Source of the DNA: Oscarella lobularis
Lineage: Eukaryota; Porifera; Homoscleromorpha; Homosclerophorida; Oscarellidae
NCBI RefSeq assembly: GCF_947507565.1
Contig: NC_089179.1
Location: 682,001 to 746,000 of the forward strand
DNA length: 64,000 nt
Reading direction: 5' to 3'
Shown: positions 10,824 to 19,417 of the stretch, piece after piece
How the letters are laid out: each line of letters opens with the position of its first letter
Position numbering within the stretch: the stretch's first letter is position 1
Notes under the pieces: generated by a model
What the model saw: only the letters and a program-made list of their open reading frames with translations
The model's database searches: none
Told to the model about the DNA's origin: nothing
Translations under genes and position numbers: made by a program

Positions 10824-11535
10824 GTGTGCGGCGGATATGACTGAAGCGATTTTGCAGCTCCTTTTATCCCTTGGCTTCTTCCGGGAGCGCTTCCGGGGAC
10901 TGATAGGCACATTACATCACCTATAATCTGTACTCAGCTGGATGAGAAATTTTCCCCATTACCCAACTCTATTTTCTAAAGGTTGCTTGGCGTGGGAAAC
11001 GAGATAAGCGCGACTCCTGCGACCACGCCTGGGGTGCGTGGACAAATTGATTGGATTCCGACGAGTACATACTTTTCCTAAGGAATTCACTTCTTAGGGT
11101 TCTTTTGGCAGACAAGGTACCGCGTCGAGCACTTGCTATTCTCGTGCACCAAAAGTTCCCATTGACCGGAAGTGGTCAACATTTGGGAGTGGCCACGTGA
11201 ATCCAACGTGCCTTTCCGAGAAGGAAATACTCCGCGCGCGTGCCGTTATTTATATAGTGTCCAAAAGACTTCCAAAATTCATGACGTATGCGTAGTACGA
11301 AGGGGGAAGTGCGCTGTTCAGAGTAGGAAACTCAGCTCACTCTCCGTCTCATGAATCAAGCTGATTGAGTGATTGACTGATTGATTGACGGCTACTTATG
11401 CAAATGAAAATCCTTTCTGAAGAAGCGTTTCACCATTCTCAGAATCCCTAATGTATTCAGTGGAAATCTCTTTATCTCCCCCCCCCCCCCCCCCCCCCCC
11501 CTGTATACGTAACATACATACATACACAAGTTCAA
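10824..11535. other. Intergenic region with poly-C tract
   Basis: About 710 bp between the protease start and the PHKG stop, both minus-strand genes. It contains a run of about 24 C at 11478-11501 and an imperfect GATT tandem near 11360-11390. No coding exon was recognised. It should hold the protease promoter and the PHKG 3' UTR. Confidence 0.4.
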
Positions 11536-13193
11536 CTAGTACGGATGAAACGATTCAAGTTTAAGCGAAGCGTGAGGCGACGATCCCGAATACTTGAACA
11601 ACTCCGTTTTGGGTTGATTCTCGAATAGGGTCGCTCGATTCTGATTGTCGCCACGCTTCACCCAGTGACCGTAGATCTTGAACGCGCACTCGTCAATCAG
11701 CTTTCGCATAAACCGATAACGATAGGGCGCCGAGCTGATGCTCATCAGACTAACGGGTGCCTCTTGAACGTGCCCAATCGTCATAGTAAACAAAACGGCG
11801 AGTATGTAAACTTTGAATTTGCGTCGAGGCGAAAACTCCTGCTCACTTCGTTGCTAAGAGATTATAATAATTTCCCCTGTAGAAGTCTCAACCTAATCCT
11901 CATCCTTTTTTTCTTACTAGTGATATGGTCATCCATGGATGATTGAGTGCTTCGACAGCAGAAAGGCGTTTCGTTGGATCCAAGCAGAGAAGCTGCCGTA
12001 TGAGATCCTTTGCTCCGTCGCTGATGTCGTCCCACTCGGGACTGGAAAACTTATACTTGCCTTCCATGATCGAGCGCAGCATCACCATCTGCTTTCGATG
12101 CCAAAACGGCGGAAAGCCGGCAAGCCTAAGAGATTGCAGGAATAAAGGCAAAAAAATTGAGCCAATAAATTGACGTACATCGTGTACATAATGACGCCAC
12201 ATGCCCACAGGTCAACCTCATTATCATAGCCAGGAGCGAAGAAGTCGACAGTGCATCGAAGCATCTCCGGAGCCAAGTAAGCCGGCGTGCCACACAGGTC
12301 TAGAAATCGTACGAGTCCCCCAGGCTCAATAGATACGCGTTCCCTACAAACCCCTTAGCGTGACTCCCCGGTATGGCGTGGCAAAACCGAAGTCAGACAG
12401 CTTCACTTTCATATCAGCATCCATCAAAATGTTCTCGGGCTATAGGTCACATGGTAATTGGCCCCGGCGTTCTCTTCTCGGCCTTTCTCACCTTCAGGTC
12501 TCTGTGAACATAGCCGCGTTCGTGTATGTGTTGCACGGCCGCGAGCAATTCCCTCATGATTGTCCTGCAAAATGAGTAAGAATCAGGCAAGAGGAAGGCA
12601 TCCCGTTGCAGTGCACACAATCACCTCGTTTTCTTCTCTGACAGGCGAATGACTTTCGTTAGGTAATCAAACAGTTCCCCACCTTGGGCTCTGATGGGAT
12701 GGATAGATAGATAGATAGATAGATAGATAAAACTGATGTCAAAAATCATTTTTCTGACTCACAGCTCAAAGATCAGAAAGAAGAAGGCCGACGATTCGAA
12801 GCTGTCTTTCAAACTGACTACGTGTGAACGCACGATCGAGACGGTGTCAATGTATATGGAAACGAGTCTCTTACCGATGTGCTTGTGGGGACAGACGTCT
12901 TCCAACGCTCGAATCTCCTCCTTTATCGCTCTCTCGATGTCGGGATCCTGCGTTTTGTCGACGATCTTCACGGCGAACATTTCGCCCGTCGTTTTCGACG
13001 TGCACTTTCGCACAACGCTCGACAAACCTCTACGAAGGAGATGAAAAAATGCGAAACAAATAAACGGAGAAGACGCCCACTGTCCGAGAATGTCCCCAGC
13101 ATCGTAGTGCGCGTAAAACTCGGCGTCGGCCCGGTGTGCCGAGCTAAATTCCTCGTCAGCCTCGCCCGTCGTGTGCACCATAGACAAAGTCAC
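11536..13193 (-). CDS. PHKG: Phosphorylase b kinase catalytic gamma subunit
   Basis: Multi-exon minus-strand gene. The kinase reads in order: glycine loop region [14 protein letters not shown], lysine [79 protein letters not shown], then [14 protein letters not shown] and [10 protein letters not shown]. These match animal PHKG closely. The last exon encodes the C-terminal calmodulin-binding regulatory region ([26 protein letters not shown]), which separates PHKG from other CaM-kinase relatives. Family role: phosphorylates glycogen phosphorylase to trigger glycogen breakdown. One intron (13030-13080, 51 nt) is stop-free and in frame. An intron holds a GATA microsatellite. The gene is divergent from HPS4. 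Confidence 0.96.
12702..12729. repeat. GATA microsatellite in a PHKG intron
   Basis: About seven tandem copies of GATA within an intron of the minus-strand PHKG gene. Confidence 0.95.
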
Positions 13194-13271
13194 GTGATTT
13201 GCGATCGCCGTAAGAACAAGACTCGCACACTATGAGGTAAAACGCTCCCGGCCTGGGTCGCGTCTTTCAGC
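13194..13271. promoter_or_regulatory. Bidirectional promoter region PHKG/HPS4
   Basis: Only 78 bp separate the divergent start codons. Both promoters and 5' UTRs must sit here or overlap the genes. No specific factor site is claimed. Confidence 0.55.
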
Positions 13272-14418
13272 ATGGCTTCTGCATCGGAATCGACCGCTTT
13301 CGGATCGTTCGGCGTCTCCTTCTTCATCTACGATCACTCGGCGCTGGTAAAGGAGTCGGACAAGATCGAAGACGCCGTCAAATTTTATCATCCGAAAGAG
13401 CAATTCCACCTGGTAGGATCATTCATTCGTTCGTCAGGAGTAGGCTTTTTCCAAGCCTTTTTCTTCCCACCCCCCTCGCGTGTCATGTCATGTGGTCGAT
13501 CGATGATGCGTCACACTGACTCCCTATGCTTTTTTGCAACGTTCTAGCCGAAGGTGAGGGAACGCTGCTCGCAAATAATCGGCATTACGGACGGAATTCT
13601 CAACCTGACCGGCTCGCGACCGAACATCCTAAGTTTGAAGCAGGAAAAATTCACACTCGTCTACGAAGACGTCTACGGACTGGTATGGTCGAGGAGAAGA
13701 GGGAAAAAAATGTCTCGTTATTAATTAATTAATTAATATTTTTTTCTAGGTACTGGCGGGAAAGGAGACGGAACCGGATGAACTCCTGCGACGACGCATG
13801 AAGCGACTATATGACTTGTTTGTCTTTTATCATGGAAGTTTGGGAAACGTGCTAAAAGTGAGGGGGAGGGGATTGATTAATTAATCAATTTATTCCTGCT
13901 TTTTTTGTAGCAAATGAAGAATAGTGATCAGGCGTTTGTTGACAAACTTGAGTTCGTATGGAAGCAGTACTATCGCGAGGAAAAGACGAGCACGAAAACG
14001 AAATTGGTGCGGAATCTTTTCAACGTGATAGACTTCGTCGAACTTCCAAAGGTCATTTTCAATAGCATTGAGAAAGAGAGGAAAAGAGTATTGTTCTTTG
14101 GCAGAACGGACGGCAATATTTCCTAAAAGCGTCGCAGATACTGCAGAGTAGCCAGAGGCGAGACGGAATCCTCGCCGGCTGTATCCTCTACGATAAGGAG
14201 TAACGACTCATTAGGAGTACGAAGAGAGACTAAATAGCAGCGATTTCTCCAGGGTCTTATGCACTCAACTCACGCCCAAACTCACAGCCAAAGTCTTAGT
14301 ATTTGCAAAGCGAACAGCAGGACAGGTGAGTAAGAGAGAATTCACGTGTTGATACTCTATGCTCTCGTCTCACAGAGACCGACTCATCCAATCAATACAG
14401 GTATTGTGCACTATGCAC

Positions 14419-14458
<40 letters not shown>

Positions 14459-16326
14459 TGCGTTTTCCAAGGCTTGGCGACCCTTCCGGGCTTCATCAAT
14501 CTCTACCCCGTCTATCTGCGACGCGACGAATACGATCATCTTGCCGGTCTGCGTCGTCGGGCGGGAAACGCGCCGAAAACGCTCTCGACAAAGATTCCCG
14601 TCGTTTCCGACACGCCGTCGACGTCGCCGTCGCCCGTGCCCGTCTGCTCGTCCATCTACACGCTCGATCGACGCCGGGATTCCAATTCTGGCTTGAACAG
14701 CGCCAGCAGCTCGGCGGCGAGCGCGAAAAACCCGAGTCCGGTGACGCCGCGTCGTTCTCGTCACCCCGCCTCGCCGTTGTCGACGCGGAAGAATCCGCGC
14801 ACGTCGTCGCCGTCGCCGAGGTCGCAACGTCGTGATCCGATTGAATCGACTTCGTCGCTTGTTGCCAACGGAAACGCTCATCCCGTAGCGGACCAAGTGG
14901 GGCGACAACCGAAAAATGAAATAATAGAGAGAAGCACGGTTCGAGTAAAGGAAGACGTCACGATAAATGAAGGCGAAGGAAGCGATCTAAAGGTCCCTAA
15001 ACCAACTTCGAATCGTCTGTCTCCTATTGGACCTACGTCGCTGCCGTCGTCGTTGTACGGTTCGTTCGATGCGCAAGCAGCGGCAACGCAAGGCGAGACC
15101 TTGCCACGGTCGGAGAATCCGAGTCGAGCGCAGTCGGTCGAGAGCAGCGAGAGCGTGTACCTTGATTGCAAGGCGGTTGTAGACAGCTCCGCTTCGCCGA
15201 GCCCCTTTGAGTCGAATAGATCCAATAGGTCACCTTCTGGTGTGCAGACCGACGCGAGACGTCGTTCGTGGGTTAGTGATGAGGTTAGCACGGAAGTCGT
15301 TCTCGTTGACGACGACGAAGAAGAAGAGACGGGGCAGCGGCCTGTCAAGAGAAGTCGATCGGGGGCTATTTCGCTGGTCGAGGAGGTTGATGCTGCGGTG
15401 GATCGAGGAGTCAAGACCGCTGCTGAAGGAAAGCAGCCGCCGCCGCCGCCACCGCCGCCACCGCCGCCGCCACCGCCTCCAGATAACAAAGTACGGCACT
15501 GAGATAATGATGATCATTCTTATAGTATGAAACGGCGGGTAGGTTGCTGGGTTTGAATCAGCTGTTCTCTACATTCAAGCTCCGGAACAGTCAAACATGG
15601 TTCTTGCCTTGTTGGCCGAGGAGACGCTGACTCAGGACGACGCCACTTTGCGATGTTTAGTGAGAACGATGGATGGGTTTGACTAAACAGATAGCTAATC
15701 TTTGTGTCAGTGGGAAGGTTCGCTGCCTCATCTCGCCGATCTTCAAGTGGAGATTAAAGCCTCTCTCACGTCAGTCCAACATCCAGTACGTATATGCATG
15801 AAGAGTCTGGCTCGAGAGACATCTTCTCGTCGTAGGGAACAATTAACCGATTTTTCTACGCCTCTTATAATGGATACGAACACACGTTAGACAGTAAGAT
15901 GGGTACTTGTGATTGGTTGTGTGACAAAACTGACTGTCTTTAGCAAATGCCTTTACTGCAAGCAACCGCTCATCAACAAACTTTCTCAAGGGTACGAAAC
16001 TAATGCATAACACTTTCCTAGTCGATTCATCAGTATCTGATGTGACGTTGAAGTAAGCAGGAGAACTTTTTCACGCGTACATAAAGTCAAAGCCTTTTTT
16101 TTCTAGAGCGTTTTCCGGGAACGTAACGTATGGACGACATTCCCTTCACAGAGAAGTCTACTTTCAAACGCGCAAAAGCGGTCAAGCGAGCAGAGTACAA
16201 AGCAGCAGCGTCTCTCCGGAGGCGAGAGAGGCGAAAAACGCCTCCGCCGACTCCGGCCAGTCATTCGGAATCGAGAGTACGGCGCGAAGCCAACTAGCCG
16301 AAGAACTTGGCTATTCGGTCTTTTAA
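13272..16326 (+). CDS. HPS4: HPS4, BLOC-3 subunit (Rab32/38 exchange factor)
   Basis: Multi-exon gene. The N-terminal longin-type domain reads FGVSFFIYDHSALVKESD and AVKFYHPKEQ, then LYDLFVFYHGSLGNVLK, as in vertebrate HPS4. A second segment (GILAGCILYDK, LTPKLTAKVLVFAKR) is also HPS4-like. A long low-complexity middle follows with many Ser and a polyproline run near 15435-15480. The C-terminal part, from about 15590, has MVLALLAEETLTQDDATL, also conserved in HPS4, and ends at 16326. Family role: with HPS1 it forms BLOC-3, needed for making lysosome-related organelles. Introns are short, and one contains a TA/GA microsatellite. The start at 13272 is the first ATG and gives the expected N-terminus. 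Confidence 0.9.
14419..14458. repeat. TA/GA compound microsatellite in HPS4 intron
   Basis: (TA)11 followed by (GA)9 within an HPS4 intron, ending just upstream of the next exon. Confidence 0.95.
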
Positions 16327-16354
16327 AAAATTACTTGTGTAGGACTACTAGTAT

Positions 16355-16750
16355 CTACTTGGATTTATCTCGAAAGTAGCTCGCTAGCCTTTCTACGGCA
16401 TCGACGCACACGCTCGGTGTCATAGTCGCGCTATACGTCGCCGTGACGACGAATGTCGCCGTTTTCGTTGCGATCAGTCCGCCGCGCGACTTGCTTTTCG
16501 CGTAAATCGACGTTCGATCGGCGCGAACGCATTCGTAGCGAACGTCGCCGAAGACGAGACCGGTTTCGCGAAGCGACGATGGCGATTTGAAGGCGGCGAC
16601 GAGCTTGCGGCACTCGTCCGCGTCGACGGCGTATCCGATCGACGTCGCTTTGATGGAAGAGTCTTTTCGCTTGATTACAGCGCACTGTTCGACGTGCCCC
16701 GTTGCGATGAGAGAATCGTGGAGCAAATTCTGCAGCTGATTTAGAGACAT
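16355..16750 (-). CDS. PFN4: Profilin-4-like protein
   Basis: A single-exon ORF of 131 residues, the size of animal profilin-4. Conserved blocks include LQNLLHDSLIATGHVEQCAV, YECVRADRTSIYAKSKSRGG and the C-terminal PSVCVDAVERLASYFRDK. These match vertebrate PFN4 better than canonical profilins. In mammals PFN4 is testis-enriched and implicated in acrosome and sperm-head formation; it binds phospholipids and is reported not to bind actin normally. The stop lies 28 bp past the HPS4 stop on the opposite strand. The start is 77 bp from the divergent SEFIR-Death gene. Confidence 0.92.
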   Translation of the reverse strand: MSLNQLQNLLHDSLIATGHVEQCAVIKRKDSSIKATSIGYAVDADECRKLVAAFKSPSSLRETGLVFGDVRYECVRADRTSIYAKSKSRGGLIATKTATFVVTATYSATMTPSVCVDAVERLASYFRDKSK

Positions 16751-16827
16751 GCAACCAAGGCAACGCCAACAAGAACAAGGAAGTCTAGCGCACTAGCGTC
16801 GCGGGCGTGGTGAGGGGTGGTGGCAAC
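16751..16827. promoter_or_regulatory. Bidirectional promoter region PFN4/SEFIR-Death gene
   Basis: 77 bp between divergent start codons. No binding site is assigned. Confidence 0.55.
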
Positions 16828-17869
16828 ATGGCGGAGGCCGACGAGTCCGTCTTTCTCAGCTATACTCACTGTCCCCGTCTCAACGTCAAAGACTATGAAG
16901 AGAAGAGGCAGTTGAAGAGCAAACATAGAGAGTATGTGAAAGCGCTGGCGGTAACTTTACGCTGGCTCGGCGTCAACGCGATCGTGGATCAGTTCGTCGA
17001 AGACGACCCCCCTGAAAACTGGCCTATGTGGACGGAGACGCAGATAAAGAAGAGCAAGTGGGTACTCGTTATCTGCACCGAATCGTATTATCCTAGCGTG
17101 ACGGGAGCGAGGAAAGGCGACGAACTGCCTTCCGATAGAGGGGGCTCCTTCGAAGGACGCGTCATCTACAGCTTCCTAAACAGCAGCAAATCGGCAAGCT
17201 TCATTCCAGTTTTTCTTGTCGAAGGCAGAATAGAAGATGGCAGGAAAGAAAATCGGCAATCGTGGATACCACAAAGCATATCAGGAGCAACAGCTTACGA
17301 CCTTCACTTGCCGTTCCCGACTGACAAAAAATCGGCCATTGAACTTATTGAAAATCCGTCCAGTGAGGACTATCTCCATCGCCAGGACTTTTTAAAACTT
17401 TACAAACGACTGACAACGGATCCAGGAGCTCACAAATTGCCAGAACTTGGATCAAAAGTTGAACCAGTTTTGCCTGTGGTTCATAGCCAGCTTACATCAA
17501 TAGGAAGTTCAATTTCTGCTGATTCTCAAACCAAACTCAATCCAAGTAGGGGTCTATGTCATTATGATTCACACAGGCAGGTTTCAATGATTTTTAGGTT
17601 TAGATCCCAATAGTCGACTGACGCAGCGGCAGTCTCTCCGACTTGCCAAAGCGATGGGGAAAGATTGGAAGTCGCTTGCACGCACCTTGGGGTTTCAGGA
17701 TGGCGAAATAGATAATTTTGAGTATGTTGGGCGCGATGATCTCAAAGAGCAGGCATACAAAATGCTCATAGCGTGGATGCAAAAACAGGGCAGTCGATCG
17801 ACGTGGGTTCGGCTTGGCAAGGCCATGGAGGAAGCAGACCTTTTGCATTATAGCTATAGAGTCAATTGA
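16828..17869 (+). CDS. SEFIR-Death domain adaptor
   Basis: Two exons, joined across a 52-nt intron (17546-17597) to read NPSLDPNSRL. Residues about 5-190 form a SEFIR domain: VFLSYTHCP, then YVKALAVTLRWLGVNAIVDQ, ENWPMWTETQIKKSKWVLVI, CTESYY and WIPQSISGATAYDL. SEFIR is the TIR-like domain of IL-17 receptors and Act1. Residues about 245-330 form a Death domain (SLRLAKAMGKDWKSLARTLG and AYKMLIAWMQKQG). No signal peptide or membrane segment is visible, so it is probably a cytosolic adaptor. By family analogy it could couple SEFIR receptors to Death-domain partners; that role is inferred. The ATG at 16828 was chosen over an upstream in-frame GTG. Confidence 0.9.
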
Positions 17870-18082
17870 TGACATCTCTCCCCTCTCCCCTCAACAATCA
17901 TACCTTGTACGTGTTTTGATTTCATTTTTGAACTCCCTTGATACGTATGTTTTCGTTTATAGTATCACGTGAAGTGCGCTCGTTCGTAAAACCTATTTAT
18001 AACCATTGGCAATCGTTGCACAACCTGATGCCATGGCCGGCTGAGGCGCGTATCTAATGCAAGCGTCATATAGTTCGTCAGA

Positions 18083-18897
18083 ATGGCTACAGGAGGTGAC
18101 GACACTCCCGCTCTGTTCAAATTTCCGCGAACGCGCCATCTATTCGACGCCGGCGGTCACGGCGTCTCTCGCGACGACCTGCTGATGGATCGAACCGAAG
18201 CGGATGCGTTCTATTCGAAACGAGGCGGTCGCCAGACCGTCGTGACGGTCGAAGAAAAGGTCGACGGCGCCAACTTGGGCATATCGATCTCGCCGAGCGA
18301 CTATCGGATCATGGTGCAGAATCGGGCCCACTACGTCAACTCGCAGACGCACAAACAGTTTGCGCTTCTCGACCAGTGGCTCGACGAGCACAGCGCCGCC
18401 CTCTTCGACGTCATCGAACCCGGACGACACGTACTGTTCGGCGAGTGGCTCTATGCCAAGCATTCGATTCACTACACGAGACTGCCCGGCTATTTTCTCG
18501 CGTTCGATATTTACGATCGAAAGGCGGGACGATTCCTGAGTCGACGCGCGAGAAATCGGCGGCTCGAGTCGTCTGGGATACCAACTGTGAGATTGATAGC
18601 TGAGTGTCCAATCAGAGATCAAAAGCACGTATGATTCATGTCTATTTACTCTTGCTTTCCTTCGATTGTTCCTCTATTCAGGTTTTACAGCTTCTTGATA
18701 GTCCATCGGGTTTTTATGATGGTCCTTGTGAGGGGCTCTATTTGAGGATTGATGATGATGTAGACCCGCAGAAGGAGAAGGAAGCAGATCATTTTCTGCT
18801 GCAAAGAACCAAAGTGGTAAGGCCGGACTTTCTGCAGCAAATTGAAGAGCAGTGGACAAGGCAGAAACTCACGAAAAACATAGTGGTTTTTCATTAA
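18083..18897 (+). CDS. Small ATP-dependent RNA ligase (KxDG nucleotidyltransferase)
   Basis: Two exons (18083-18628 and 18682-18897) give about 253 residues. Nucleotidyltransferase motifs appear in order: motif I EEKVDGANLGIS (lysine of KxDG is the AMP-accepting residue), motif III VLFGEWLY, IIIa LAFDIYD, motif IV CEGLYLRID and motif V RTKVVRPDF. This fits the T4 Rnl2-like RNA ligase family (PF09414). The expected chemistry is joining 5'-phosphate to 3'-hydroxyl RNA ends using ATP. It has no OB-fold or extra C-terminal domain, so it is a minimal enzyme. It does not resemble human RLIG1 as I recall it. Substrate and location are unknown. It lies 213 bp after the SEFIR-Death gene on the same strand. 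Confidence 0.85.
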
Positions 18898-19007
18898 TTA
18901 AATAAGTTATGTGTACGATTCTGTTTTCTCTTCTTCTTCATTATCTCTTCTCTAGGCTACATTATAAAGGTCACGTTTTTTTTCAGAAAGCCTGTGCATC
19001 TAGTTAA

Positions 19008-19357
19008 TTACATTTGGTTAAGTCGTCTGATTTCGTTGTCTTTTCTCTCAATTTCCAACTTTGCCGTTCTATACAGGCACGAGATGTTTTTCTTCAAGGC
19101 GACATTCTGTTCTTTCAATACAATGTTCTGGAAAATTGCCCTTTGATAGATTCCCTCATAAGAAATCAATATCTGCACCTCTTTCCTTAGCCTAGCCGCT
19201 TCCAATTTCACAGCGTCCAAATCTGCCTTTATCTGACAAACGAACAGACGGTTAAGACGTATCAATTGCAAAGCAAACCGACTTCAACGTAGGAGACTTC
19301 CTGCGAGTCTTCCTCTCTCAAATCTCCGTACAGATCGTCTTCAGTAATCGAGTCCAT
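19008..19357 (-). CDS. CASP8AP2-like: Short FLASH/CASP8AP2-like coiled-coil protein
   Basis: Two exons (19357-19283 and 19232-19008) encode about 99 residues. The N-terminus has an acidic segment EDDLYGDLREED, resembling the LDLYEEIL motif of FLASH. A coiled coil follows with NVALKKNISCLYRTAK and LEIERKDNEIRRLNQ, very close to human FLASH [26 protein letters not shown]. Family role of this region: FLASH's N-terminus binds Lsm11 of U7 snRNP and recruits the histone pre-mRNA cleavage complex. Vertebrate FLASH is nearly 2000 residues, so this is a miniature version unless more exons follow in the 110 bp before the RNA ligase gene. It is divergent from the copine gene. Confidence 0.65.
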
Positions 19358-19417
19358 CGTCAGTCTCACGTGGGCCAGATACCCGGACAAATTCCGCACA
19401 GTCCAGCGGAAGCCCCC
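19358..19417. promoter_or_regulatory. Bidirectional promoter region FLASH-like/copine
   Basis: Only 60 bp lie between divergent start codons, the tightest pair in the window. Confidence 0.5.

Noticed and set aside
14411-15517. Long minus-strand open frames opposite HPS4
   Set aside because: They mirror Arg/Ser- and Pro-coding plus-strand exons (CG-rich codons read as Arg or Gly on the other strand) and show no domain; the plus-strand HPS4 explains the region.
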